Shown here: piece after piece, positions 21,386-32,305 of the stretch
Layout of the letters: every line of letters starts with the position of its first letter
Position numbering within the stretch: position 1 is the first letter of the stretch
Assembly: GCA_903813345.2 (NCBI GenBank)
Contig: CAIIXF020000026.1
Coordinates: 1 to 48,000 of the forward strand
DNA: 48,000 nucleotides
Source of the DNA: Owenia fusiformis
Lineage: Eukaryota > Annelida > Polychaeta > Sabellida > Oweniidae
Reading direction: 5' to 3'
Program-made: the position numbers and the translations under genes
The notes under the pieces: generated by a model
Databases searched by the model: none
What the model saw: only the letters and a program-made list of their open reading frames with translations
What the model was told of the DNA's origin: nothing

Positions 21386-22480
21386 CACTTTTCGCGGGGT
21401 AATTTTATTTAGGGAGAGTTCATAATCTCGTTTTAGATACGCAGCCATCTTCTCGAACAAGGTCGAATAACACGAGTTACGTTTATATCACCAGAAAAAC
21501 AACATCATTTCGAGCGATTGAGGCCAATTAACTGCGGGCCAAGACACGTTATACCAACATGAATGAAGACAGGTGGCTCTGGGTATGTTTACCCCATTAT
21601 AGCGATAAAGGAATTGACAAATATTTGGACATTACCTCCTATTCAAGTTCCGATCATTTTTATAGATTATATTGATAGATTTAATATCACTGAATATGGT
21701 ATTGCTTGTTGAGGATCACACAACATTACCGTTTATCATTTATTTGAGATTTAAGCAGGGGTCCATTTTTTAAAGAAATAATCGTTTTAAAAGATTTCTT
21801 GTGAATAGATGTTAAATAAGTACAAAAAGCATGAATTATTATATATCAAGAGCATAATGTAAAATTTCAACTGAAAAATTAGATCAAACTGGAATCCATG
21901 TTCACAGTGGGGGGTATAACTCATCAAACACTGAATAATTTTTTCAAAGCTTATTTTTACAGCCTAATGTTTTTAATTTGCTTTCTTTAGTTAGGATTAT
22001 AACATTGACCATTTATGAATTTTTGAGCAACATACAATTTTACAGAATTACATTTATGAACGATTTCAGCAGCAAATATTTAATATTTTTCTTAGATGAA
22101 AAACTAGTACATTTTTACGATTAAATTACATCATTGAGGTGTATTAATCATGAAAACAGGTTTCATCCTGATGTCTTCAACCTAATTCGTATAACGCCAT
22201 GTCACAAATGGGGGGGAGGGGACATTGACCTCCACTTTGGGATCTTTATTACTTATATGATTTCAATATTACAGTAATGTTCGGTATCATTATAAACAGG
22301 CATTAAATAAGTGTAGACTATTATAAATACGTTAACAGCAAGAAGATTTATACAATTCAAACTGTAAAATGAGATAACAATGGGCTCTAACATCACAATG
22401 ATTGGTGTAACTAATCAAATTTTTACTTTATAAGCTTAGCATCATGTCCTAACAATTTGAATTAATTTTAAATAGTTATC
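21386..22480. repeat. Degenerate ~500-bp duplication, no gene
   Basis: Phrases around 21810-21985 (TTAAATAAGT, ATCAAAC, GCTTA) recur loosely around 22300-22455 in the same order. Divergence is high. Apart from this there is no gene or known element. Confidence 0.35.
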
Positions 22481-22599
22481 CAATTGAACGAAGTTAGGAG
22501 GGATATATGTCCGTCCGTCTGTCCGTCCGTCCGTACGAACGTCCGTTCGGGCAATAACTCAAATAATGTTGGCCCAATTTTGTTCATATTTTGTACACA
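22481..22599 (+). repeat. GTCC microsatellite and repeat split by mariner (left part)
   Basis: GTCCGTCC repeats at 22510-22550 are followed by CAATAACTCAAATAATGTTG. The sequence resumes after the mariner at 23676 (ACCCTATGGGAGTAGAAG...). This host repeat continues to about 24170 with GGCCATTTT and GTAACTCGAAAAGT phrases. Confidence 0.55.
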
Positions 22600-22601
22600 T
22601 A

Positions 22602-23673
22602 CAGGGTGTCCGGAAAGTAAAGATACAAATGCTCTAATTTTAAGGGATTTACCTGTTTTGAGATAAAATTGCTCCAGAATGTAGAATGACATTATAAAAA
22701 TATATCCTGCAACCGTCATGACTTTTAGTTTCAAAATGAAAAAGTTATGGTTGTTATGGTTACGGGAGTCGAGGGTATGTGGAGCAACATCACTATAGTG
22801 CTTTACAAATCACTTTCCTGCTCGTATAATCTTAGCACTCCACCATCTATTCCTATATTATATCAAATTATGTACCACAACAGCATAGGGATTAGTAATG
22901 TAACATTATTTGATAATTTCATATTACTACTATCATTGAATATTCAGTATTTTTCCCATTATCTATACATTATTGGTGTATCTTGACCGGTGATTCAAAG
23001 ACCTGACAAAACCGCTGCTGTTCATCTCTCAGATTGCTGATAACATTGGCTTCCAGCTGAGTCTCATTTGTATGTTGAACTTTTTACAAATATTGCTTTC
23101 AAATGGTCATTAAGGTAGAAGTCTAAAGAGGCTTTATCAGGTGAAAATGGGGTATTGTATAGAAAGGTTTAATGTCATGACACTCCATTGTAAGATTTGT
23201 TTTTTTGCTTTGTGAATTGGTGCATTGTGGAGATGCAATTTTGACTTTCCTACTAATGGCCAGGGACCATTCTTCTAGGCACTTGTATAATACTTCTTTC
23301 ATTTTACTGGTTAGTGACATAACTTAGTTCTGATATGTGCCAATGATATCATTATATAAAAGAAAACACCATGGCAGCAATAATACAATGATGAACAAAA
23401 CAAAACATAGATAGAAAATACAACAAAAAACACTGTTTCAAATGGTTGTCTTTTAGCAATTTTTCACTTTTTAGCGTTGTTCTGGAACTGCTCCACATAC
23501 CTCTCACATCCGTAACCATAACAACCGTAACTTGAACACATTTAGAATATATGTGATGAAAGTTTGTAGATATATTGTCATATTGTTCCTCTACAATCTG
23601 TTGTAATTTCATTTCAAAAAACCCAAGTTTCTTAAAATAAGAGTATTTGTATCTTTACTTTCCGGACACCCTG
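22602..23673 (-). mobile_element. Mariner-type element with ~210-bp inverted ends
   Basis: The tips CAGGGTGTCCGGAAAGTAAA are identical at both ends and flanked by TA at 22600-22601 and 23674-23675. Inverted similarity continues inward for about 210 bases with the shared phrase GTTATGGTTACGG. CAGGGTGTCC tips with TA duplication are characteristic of mariner elements. The transposase relic on the minus strand supports this. It is smaller than an autonomous ~1.3 kb mariner and its gene is broken, so it is inactive. Confidence 0.85.
23040..23330 (-). pseudogene. Mariner transposase C-terminal relic
   Basis: Read on the minus strand in more than one frame, one segment gives ASPQCTNSQSK (compare the D-G-A-P-x-H region of mariner transposases). 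A frame-shifted segment gives PFSPDKASLDFYLNDHLK, matching the S-P-D-x-x-x-x-D-F-x-x-W-x-x-L region that contains the last catalytic Asp. It is followed by NLRDEQQRFCQVFES. Upstream catalytic parts are not visible. It has at least one frameshift and is a pseudogene. Confidence 0.65.
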
Positions 23674-23675
23674 TA

Positions 23676-24170
23676 TACCCTATGGGAGTAGAAGTTCTGC
23701 TCCAAAACCGATTTTCAAAATGGCTACTAACTTAAAAATAGCGGCCATTTTAGTGCCGATTTTACGATTTTACAGTTATTTAGGAGCAATATGTAAAACT
23801 GTAATAGCAATATCTTTTAAATGAAAAAAATGATAGGGGCCTATAGGACATTAATAAAGCTAGAAATGCAGATATTAAAGAAGCACATGGCAGCCATCTT
23901 GAAAAATGGTGGCCTTTACTTGTTATTTTACGATTTTTGCTGTAACTCGAAAAGTAGTGGAGTGATTTCGTTCATATTTGGTATGTGAATACTATAAGTA
24001 TGGCACACTGTCTAATGACACTTTTGGGAGAAGGCGGCCATTTTAAACATAGCCGCCATTTAACATATTTTACTATAACTCGAAAAGTTGTGGAGCGATT
24101 TTGATCATCTCTGATATGTGAATACTATAAACATGACACACTGAATTTTTTGAATATCTTAAAGTGGTTC
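23676..24170 (+). repeat. Host repeat right part, GGCCATTTT / GTAACTCGAAAAGT units
   Basis: Two units near 23935 and 24065 share TAACTCGAAAAGT(A/T)GTGGAG and GTGAATACTATAA(A/G). GCGGCCATTTTA words occur several times. This is the continuation of the repeat interrupted by the mariner. Confidence 0.65.
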
Positions 24171-24724
24171 AGATTTTCATTTATTGAAGATGTAATTCAA
24201 GATTAATTCAAAAATATATAAAAAAAATATTTTGTGGATAGTTCTCGGATCAATTACTATTATTACCACCTTGCAGGGCATGTTTTAGTGGTATTAGTGC
24301 TAGTTTAGGTGGCATTTGTTACTATGTCAACCTGAGCAATAATTCTAATAATGTCATTTCTGCGGGCAATATTAACCAAAAATATTGATGATCAGCAGCT
24401 GATAATGGCAGAAAAAAATATTGGGCGAGACGGTTTTTATTAATTTTAAGAGAAAGTTTGGGTTCTAGCATTGCCTCATAGGACAGTCTATGTTCTACTA
24501 AATAAAATAATCAGGGTAAAGGCTTTTCTATTACTAAAGTTATTTGCTTGTCGAGATGCTTGTAGAGCCCGTATCGCAAAAATCATATATCCTTTCACCC
24601 AACATCATATCATATGCTTTATTGATGTTAAAATCCAGTTTATAAATAGTGGGAATAAATTCCTAACTCATCTTAGATTATGATTTAAATGCAATATTAT
24701 ATGTGATCAAATGCTTTTTACAAG
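24171..24724. other. No recognisable feature
   Basis: A 70-codon plus-strand frame at 24471-24683 has no known motif, no splice context that I trust and no neighbours suggesting a gene. Confidence 0.4.
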
Positions 24725-26245
24725 GTTTCAAAATGTAAACAGTGCTCAATGGGTGAAAACGTAATTAGGAATATAGGCAGAAATAATTTGCAGATCAACG
24801 AAAACAAGATTGTGTTCAAAGAAAGTGAACTAAATGGAACCATTATTTTTAATCATGTTGAATGTAAAATATAGTCAGACAGAAGATATTATTTTCAATT
24901 AAAAAGATAAAATCAATCCAAAAGCTGATTCATAAGTGGAAAATTCGTCGTTAACTTCAAAAGTGTCAATATCTAATATTTTTCATTATAATGGACCTCT
25001 GTTAAACCCCTAAATGATAAGTAAACGGTAATGTTGACAGGTCCTCAACGGGTGAAAATGTATGTAGGAATACATGTTTTATCATTTAAACATATCATTA
25101 ACAACGCAGATCAACGAAAAACAAGATGATGTTAAAAGACAGTGAACTAAATGTAACCATTATTTTTTATCATTTTGAATGCAAAAACAGACGATCTTAG
25201 TTTCATTCAAACAGATAAAATCAATATGGCATACTAATATTAATAACCTTTCCAAAAAAACTTCAAAAAGATCAAAATCTAATATTTTTTATATTTTTTG
25301 TGAACCCCTGTTAAACCCCTCACTAATTAATAAATAAGTTTATTGGTCTCTTGAACATCTGATGTACATCGAGATAAAATCAATTTCTTATACTAATAAA
25401 CTTTCCAAAAGCCGATTAATGACTAGATAATCTGTTGTAAACTTCAAAACTATCAAAATCTAATATTTTTGTTGACCCCTCGCTGTTAAACCCCTCAATA
25501 ATAAGTAAACGGTAAAGTCCTCAACAGGTGAAAATGTATGTGATAATACATGTTTTATCATTTACACATATCATTTAATAATTGGTGGATCAACAAAAAC
25601 AAGATGATGTTTAAAGAAAGTGAACACAATGGAACAATACAATCAGACAGACGATCTTATTTTCAATTAAACAGATAAAATCAATAGGTCATGCTAATAC
25701 CCTTCTCAAAAACCGATTCATGAGTAGATAATTCTTTGTAAACTTCAAAAATACCAAAATCTAATATTTGTATTTTTGTGGACCCCTGTCAAACCCCTCA
25801 ATAATAAGTAAATGGTAATGTTGACAAGTGCTCAACATGTGAAAACGTATGTAGGAATATATGTTATATGATTTAAACATATCAAAACAATTGGCGGATC
25901 AACAAAAACAAGATGACGTTAAAAGAAAGTGCACTAAACGGAACAATTAATTTTAATCATTTTAAATGCAAAATATAGTCAGGCAGGTCATCTTATTTTC
26001 AATTAAACAGATAAATCAATATGTCATGCTAATAACCATACCAAAAAAAACAATTCATAAGTAGATGATCTGTTGTAAACTTCAAAAATATCAAAATCTA
26101 ATATTTTTTATTTTTTGTGGGCCCCTGTTAAATCCCTCAATAATACGTAAATGGTAATGTTGACAAGTGCTCAACAAGTGAAAACGTATGCAGGAATATG
26201 TATTTTATCATTTAAAATCGTCAAAACAATTGGAGGATGAACAGG
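24725..26245 (+). repeat. ~310-bp satellite, about five copies
   Basis: The phrases GATCAACAAAAACAAGATGA, ATTTTCAATTAAACAGATAA, AAATCTAATATTTTT, CCCCTGTTAAACCCCTCAAT and GGTAATGTTGACAAGTGCTC recur in the same order near 24725, 25030, 25510, 25830 and 26150, with a shortened copy at about 25340. Copies differ by small indels and have no open frames. Confidence 0.85.
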
Positions 26246-26619
26246 AGGAAACAGCTTAATTAAGGCTTATCTGAGAGATTCCATTATCACTATTAGTGGC
26301 GCTAAGAAATGGCTAGATTGAGTTTTGTCTGTTTTCGCCCGAAAAGGCGTGCTTTTGAACAAGGTCGCCATCTTGGATAGGAGTGAACGCCTTAGATTTT
26401 CAATTACTTTTTCACCTTGATTTGGCAATTTCCGCCAGGTATCATTTTTCCTGGCCTTGGGAACCATATTTTTATATTCTTAAATTCAATTGACGCGCTG
26501 AGCTAATTTCAGTTCACATCTTTAGGCCAGAGGTAGCCATTTGTTTGTGACATTTCGAGGCAGAATTTAATTGACAGCTGATTATAGTATTGGTGAAATC
26601 TGTGCCCATCCATACTCTG
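26246..26619. other. Unassigned segment
   Basis: A 66-codon minus-strand frame (26267-26467) has a basic composition but no recognised domain and no GBP similarity. Nothing else is visible. Confidence 0.35.
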
Positions 26620-26772
26620 GCATCCTCCGATCACAGGGCTTCAAAATCCAGAATATATTCTTTCTTTTTACACCCTGCTATAAGCAGTTAGCAGTTTAAT
26701 CGGGCGCTTCCAAATTGGTTATAGCAGGGGAAATAAAGGGTACGGATTCTGGACACCTGTTTAGGAGGATGT
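26620..26772. repeat. Imperfect palindrome, ~65-base arms
   Basis: CATCCTCC at the left pairs with GGAGGATG at the right. AAAATCCAGAAT pairs with ATTCTGGA, and ACCCTGCTATAA with TTATAGCAGGGG. The loop spans about 26695-26730. Confidence 0.65.
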
Positions 26773-27699
26773 ACTCTGGATGGTTGAAGTTTGACTTATT
26801 TTTGGTGCAAATCGGGCTAAGATCACTAATCTTTTAAAATCTGAGTCTATTTTGGCTATATAATTGAGCTTAAAGAGTTTCTGCCAGTTTTCATTCTGAT
26901 TTCGTTCCTAAGCGCTCATTTGAGTTCTGGGATATTTTGCTACCTCAGAGCATTGTATTATTACTGCTCGCTGAGACTCAGGGTAATCTCTGAATAGTTA
27001 AGCGCCATATTAAACAGAGATCTTATTTTGCTTCATATTTTCTTTGAATCTCATAAAAATGAATGTAAAACTTGATAAACTTATTTTGGAATGAGATCTG
27101 AATTCATGGCCATATAAGGTAGTTTTCTGGACACAGCATTACAGTATTGTTATAGATTAAAATGCAATTTTTTACTACTACTACTCGACGAATACCTTTG
27201 CAGTTTAGGGTTAAAACTAGCCAAGGTTTTGGTTAAAACTATCCTTAGGGTTAAAGCTATGGTTTGGATTACATGGTAGTGTTTATATCATTCCGTATTA
27301 GTCGTTTTGTTTACAATAACATGGAATAAATCACTATATTTTATAAAAACTCGTGTCCTTATCCTACGGGAATTGGAATGATACTTCACACCATGTTCTG
27401 ACAGCGATTCTATATAACACTTGCCCTAGGGAAATAGTTCTACTTTCTATAGACACCAAATACATCTCCATTGATAAAAGAATGAAAAAGCCCCAGGGTC
27501 CCAACCTCCTTTGTTTACATCCGCAAAAACGTGAAAAATGAAAAAATAACATTTTGAAACTTGAACTATTGATTTTCCGGCGACAGATAATTTAGTCCTT
27601 TACGAACCGAGTATGTCAAATTAGCTCGTTATACCTCCAAATATACGATTTCTACGTTTTAAACAAGGCACTAATACAACCTTGTCGCTCACAATATAA
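26773..27699. other. No recognisable feature
   Basis: A short GGTTAAAACTA direct repeat lies at 27208-27260. The open frames at 27353-27552 on both strands overlap each other and carry no known motif. Confidence 0.4.
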
Positions 27700-28065
27700 T
27701 AATTTCAATCTTAAGTCAGATTTGAACTTTTGAGAACTTTGCAGATGATTTTTTACCCGGAGAAGGTCATTGAAAGTAAAATATAAAATATAAAGTCATA
27801 TTTGAACTTCTAAGAAAGTGAAGATGATTTTGAAAAAATGGTCAGATTTGAAATTCTGATATCTTGTAGATGATTTTTGAAAAAATTAGGTCAATTAGAA
27901 GCAAGTTGAAAAATTACCCTTTTGACATTTTTAGACCTTTTTGACCTTGTAAATTCCATTTAAGGTCAAATCTTAAATGTATATTCAGATTTGAACTTCT
28001 GAAACCGTGAAAATGATTTTGGAAAAATAAAATCAGTCTAAACAGTATTTGTTAAGTTATTGAGA
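27700..28065 (+). repeat. Degenerate tandem repeat (AGATTTGAACTTCTGA)
   Basis: The phrase (A/C)AGATTTGAA(C/A)TTCTGA...GATGATTTTGAAAAA recurs about four times at 27715, 27800, 27845 and 27980. There is no gene. Confidence 0.6.
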
Positions 28066-28287
28066 GTTTTGAAAATTTGTTACAGACGCAAACCATCGCC
28101 TGCCACCCGTCGATCGCGTCAAATTGGTCCGCCCCCGGGTCTATGAAATCTAAAATAACAAGAATTTGCATTGCCAGTAAAATTGGTTATTTAAAATACC
28201 GCCTACTGTATTTTTCATCTGCCTCTTGTACAAAAAGTTATTGAAACCACTGCAAGACCTATATACAAAATTGGCACTTCTTCTTCT

Positions 28288-28526
28288 TCATTCTCCTGTC
28301 TCCGGATGGCGCTGCACTAGACAGAAATGCATTAAGCATGCTTTCCTCCCAAACCTTGTCGGTATAAGCATGACACCTTTCTGTAGGATTGCTTCAAACT
28401 TTATTTCCAGTTCTAATGATGTGCATGACCATTTAGTGTTAATACTAGCTGAACTATAATCGGTGGGGTTTGTAATCCTCTTATTGGAACAGGTTGTAAA
28501 ACAATTGTGTAAATACGATTCAACAG
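28288..28526 (-). other. Unidentified open frame downstream of GBP exon
   Basis: About 78 codons are open on the minus strand before a TGA at 28288-28290. They contain SLELEIKFEAILQKGVML, IPTRFGRKACL and a final QRHPETGE. The plus strand is also open here (28226-28459). It lies only ~75 bases beyond the donor of the GBP exon at 28600-28848, so it would be read only if that intron were retained. It does not look like GBP sequence. It may be a transposon coding fragment; no family is assigned. Confidence 0.25.
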
Positions 28527-28599
28527 TTCAACGATTCAAAAGCAAAAATAAATAAAAAGAAAATAATGTTTCAAAAATATAAATGCAGAGAAATCTCAC

Positions 28600-28848
28600 C
28601 TTTAAACATTCCATAAACTTTTCGTCAACGTCATATTTGTTAAAGAATTCTATACATTCTTTTTCGTTTTCTTGTTTAATTCGCTCACATTCTTGGTCAA
28701 GCTCATCCCTCTGCATGGGCTTCGGAACTATTTCATCGAGTTCTAGGGCGTATTTAGATGTTGCGTTTTTGATCAGTTCATTGCAATGCTCACTCAAACG
28801 AGTTGTGTTCTGCTCTTTGTATTTGTCAGTAAGCTCTTCTATGTTTTC
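28600..28848 (-). CDS. Guanylate-binding protein-like, C-terminal helical exon (downstream)
   Basis: An 83-codon exon on the minus strand is bounded by acceptor TTCATTTTCAG and donor GTGAGA. It begins ENIEELTDKYKEQNTTRLSE and ends CIEFFNKYDVDEKFMECLK. It is phase 0 at both borders, matching the phase-0 donor of the exon at 47465-47730, so the two join in frame. The joined sequence follows the long alpha-helices of the GBP C-terminal domain: a K-x-x-E-x-C-N-E-like pattern after the acidic linker, with charged heptad-like spacing. GBPs are large dynamin-like GTPases that oligomerise on membranes in innate immune responses; in invertebrates the role is inferred. The following exon was not found in the window. 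Confidence 0.75.
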
Positions 28849-28945
28849 CTGAAAATGAAGTTGCCTCGTTAAGAATAATGATACTACGGGTTGACGTAAA
28901 ATTATGATAACCCACCAAAACTGTTCTAGTCATTACTATAACTAA

Positions 28946-30260
28946 CACCCCAGTCACATATCCTGCAGCCGCCGTGCGGTCTATCATTTCTGCGGCCAGT
29001 TGCTTTTCTACGCTCGCCGCAGAATTTCTAGGCTCTCATACTTTTGCAGTCACATTTTCCACGACATAAATGGTGACGCAAGGTCACTGTACGGTCTCCC
29101 TGCGGAGAGCGTAGTTTTTTGCAGATACAAGGGCATATGCAATGTGTCTCTGCGGCAAACGTACGTTGACCGTTCTGCCTTTTGGCCTCTACAACAGCCG
29201 TACGCACTTTTAATATTGATACTCATTTTGATTTCATTTACATCATATATTGTGAGTACAATTTATAAATGTTATTTATAGGTCTACATGTAGGATCTTA
29301 TATGAAATAAAAAGAGTTGAGTGAAATATGGACCAATAGTAATATAGTTAATCTTTTATATAGAGGTTGTTGTGGTATCAGTGACCTTAAATGTGGCCCC
29401 ATATTATGATAGCTGTAGTAAATGCCATTACATTTCACTCACCATGCCTCCAAAGAAGAGGCAACACGTATCAAAAGAAAGGAACAAAAAGAATGCCATC
29501 CTTGATGATTCGGGTGATGAAGATGATTTCTCTGTCACCCAGAAAATAGTAGAATTCTATTAGGGACATCCATATCTATTTGATCTCCGGCATGAGAACT
29601 ATCGCAATAACAAACTAAAGGAGGCAAAGTTGGCCGAGTTGGACAGATATTATATGGAATGGTCAGCAGAATATCTACAGTAAAAAATTCAAAACAAATC
29701 AAAATGAACAAATCAAATTATCTTAAATTGGAATGCTCTTGGCTCAGACATCTTTCAGAATAAATGTAATGTAGAGCTACCCTTTTAGCATCTAGAGAGC
29801 AGCTATAAGGTACTCCTGATCACGTTGCACTCGCCTCAGCTGCATTCTCAGATAACCCAACCTGAGTCTTTGAGGTACAACAAGCGCCATGTAACAGTAT
29901 TGCCTTGTGTTCACAGCAAATATATGATAGAAAACCTGACCTAAAAACGTGTTTCCTAAATTACATAGTCAAAACCCTAGGACAGATGCAAGTCAACAGC
30001 AAGCCCGACATGCGGCCACCGTGCGACCTTTCTGCGGTCTGGCTACGGGCTGTTGATTTCTACGGCGACCTCAGAAATGAACAAAAATTATAACTCCGAG
30101 TTATAATTTCTACGCCTTCCCTGCGGCCTGTAAAAATCTGCATTCGCCGCATGGAGGCTGCAAGGCGAGCGTAGTTTTTCTACGCTCGCCGCAGAAATTC
30201 ACCGATTTAATTGTTCTGCGGTCGACCTGCGGCTGCCATGCGACAAATGTGACTGGGGTG
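28946..30260 (+). mobile_element. PIF/Harbinger element, non-autonomous
   Basis: The termini CACCCCAGTCACAT (left) and ATGTGACTGGGGTG (right) are perfect inverted repeats. They are flanked on both sides by TAA (28943-28945 and 30261-30263), the 3-bp target duplication typical of PIF/Harbinger. Subterminal regions repeat TACGCTCGCCGCAGAA and CTGCGG words in both orientations. The length of 1315 bases is too short for both Harbinger genes. A broken MADF frame remains and no DDE nuclease is visible. Confidence 0.9.
29444..29680 (+). pseudogene. MADF/Myb-like DNA-binding protein of Harbinger, broken
   Basis: The frame starts MPPKKRQHVSKERNKKNA, a basic N-terminus followed by an acidic patch (DDSGDEDD). 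It then gives KIVEFY, a TAG stop at 29561-29563, and after it GHPYLFDLRHENYRNNKL and LAELDRYYMEWS before TAA at 29681. The pattern of a Tyr-Asp/Leu-Arg core followed by Tyr-Arg/Lys-Asn matches the MADF fold carried by the second gene of Harbinger transposons, which helps bring transposase to the ends. The in-frame stop and the missing C-terminus make it non-functional. Confidence 0.75.
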
Positions 30261-30263
30261 TAA

Positions 30264-30569
30264 CACGTTGTATCATATTTACTAATATTTATACCGGTAG
30301 TCCAAAAATGGGACTCTCGTATTTCAAAAATAAATATTGATTTTATTGATTAAAACATATCATAGTATATACCAGGGGGCAAGGAACTTACTTATCTTTA
30401 ATTTGGTATATCATAAGTTCAAATTTATTATAATGTCTGTCAACCAGCGTCCATAATACAAAGGACATCGTTTTCGTTCAATATGTCCACCATTTTGATC
30501 AATTAAACCCCTCAATCTTGACATAAACTGGTCGATAGCATTATTAATATGCTTTTGAAATAATGAACT
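30264..30569. other. No recognisable feature
   Basis: Short AT-rich segment between the Harbinger element and the TGACCT array. Confidence 0.5.
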
Positions 30570-31830
30570 CCACTTCTCAAATATGTAGTTGATGTGAACT
30601 TGTCCAAGGGTCACAGTATCCTTCAAGTGCCTAAAAACGCCAAACACTGAGATATTGACATTTGAGATTGAAATAGCCTTGACCCATAAAGCTGACATTG
30701 ACCCAAGTTCACCTAATCATGGGCCATCAAGGGTCTAAGCACAGACCAGGGGTCTTAAAAGCCAAATATCCAGAGCTTTTGGAATAACCTTGACTCTGAC
30801 CTACTTCGGAGATTTCAAACCGACCAATTTAGAATGTTGCAATGCCAAAAGTTTAATGGTCAAGGAGGAGATGGCTGGACAGCGAAACGAATTATAGACG
30901 GACCGCCGCGGTGATTTATAGGCAGGCACCAAGGGGCACAGTAGCCAACACATGGCAGCAGTCCCAATACAATGCTGCATACCTTTATATTGATCTTTTG
31001 ACCTTCGCTAATGCTTGAATTGATGTGAACTTGTCCAAAAGCCTTGAAACATCAAAGACCTAGATATTCACCTTTGACCTTGAGATGGCTTTGTCCTAAA
31101 AACATTTGTTGTGACCTAAGGTCACCTAATTGTGAGTCAAGGGTCACAGTATCCTTCGAGTGTCTTAAAATACCAAATACTTAGATATCGAAATTTGACC
31201 TTGAGATGACCTTAAGCCATAAAGTTGACCTTGATCTCATGTAACCTAGTCGTTTGTCATCAAGGTTTACAGCAGACCCAAGGACCTTAAATAACCAAAT
31301 ACCTACATATTGACCTTGAGATGGGCTTGACCCATAAAGTTGACCTTGACCTTATGTCACCCAATCATTTGTCATCAAGGTTCATAGCAGTCCCAGGGAC
31401 CTTAAATCACCAAATACCTTGATATTGACCTTTGAATGACCTTGACCTTGGGTCACTTCAGCATGGGTCGCCAGGGTTTAGAGCAGCTCTTAATTGCATT
31501 AAATTCCAAATACCAAGATATTGACTTTGGACCCAAGAATTACATTGACCCATAAAGTTTACCTTTACATCAGGTTACCCAATCGTGGGTCGGTAAGGTT
31601 CAAAACACAGACCAAGTGTCTATAAAGCCAAATACCAAGATTTTGAACTTTTACCTTGGAATGACCTTCTCATCTGACCTTCATATAGTCCTCAACACCA
31701 ACCTTAGTATGTTAATCAAGTATATCGACACAAGGTCAAACGATCTAGGGGGAGAACCCTGGACAGATAGACAGACAAAGAGACAGACAGACCACCGTGC
31801 CTTAGTAAGAAGAAGAGAGACCTGATATAT
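30570..31830 (+). repeat. TGACCT-rich repeat array with GACAGA tail
   Basis: Roughly nine diverged copies of a 110-125 base unit are built from AGTTGACCTTGACCT, CACCTAATC, GGTCATCAAGG, CCAAATACCTAGATATTGAC and GAGATGACCTTG. The array ends with a CTGGACAGATAGACAGAC-type tail and GAAGAGAGACC at about 31822. Similar TGACCTTGACC arrays are common in molluscs. TCAAGGTCA, a nuclear-receptor half-site form, recurs on the opposite strand. Confidence 0.8.
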
Positions 31831-32146
31831 CTTCCTATTTCGCGTTTTAATGCATTTGAGGACTGTTTTGACCATTTGCAACCAACAATTAAGTGATGTG
31901 AGTTCAATGATAAGGTTATATTGATTAAACTCGTATCAATGTCAAGCCACTACAAGTGTATAATGTTTATGTACTTTATGTATTTGTAAAATAAATTATA
32001 TGAACAAAAAAAATGTCAAGGTCTCATGAACAAACATGCCATTTCCGGTTGAAACTTTAGCAAAACTTTTTCGAATAATTTTCTCTGAATCTAGCAATAT
32101 TCAAGAAAACATGACAGGAATAAATTATCAAAGGTATGGATAAGCT
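31831..32146. other. No recognisable feature
   Basis: AT-rich; nothing supported. Confidence 0.5.
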
Positions 32147-32305
32147 GACGCACTGCGTGAAATATGGGATTCCAACTCTTGACACGTCTAGAAACTGGTC
32201 TTTACACGCCGGGTTTCTAGACGTGCCAATTATTTACACCTCTTGACACGCGATGAATTCAACTCTTTACACCTCTTGACACGCTCTTGGCACACTGAAC
32301 AACAT
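32147..32305 (+). repeat. CTCTTGACACG/TCTAGA dispersed repeat, copy 1
   Basis: The copy starts GCACTGCGTGAAAT. It contains CTCTTGACACG four times with CTTTACAC, and TTTCTAGACGTG. It shares these words with the segments at 36270-36417 and 37945-38092. Confidence 0.55.

Noticed and set aside
24725-26245. CRISPR array
   Set aside because: Repeats are ~310 bases with no short constant repeat and unique spacer pattern; this is an ordinary satellite.
30411-30698. 95-codon minus-strand frame as a further GBP exon
   Set aside because: It overlaps the TGACCT array and shows no helical-domain pattern or phase-matched splice sites.
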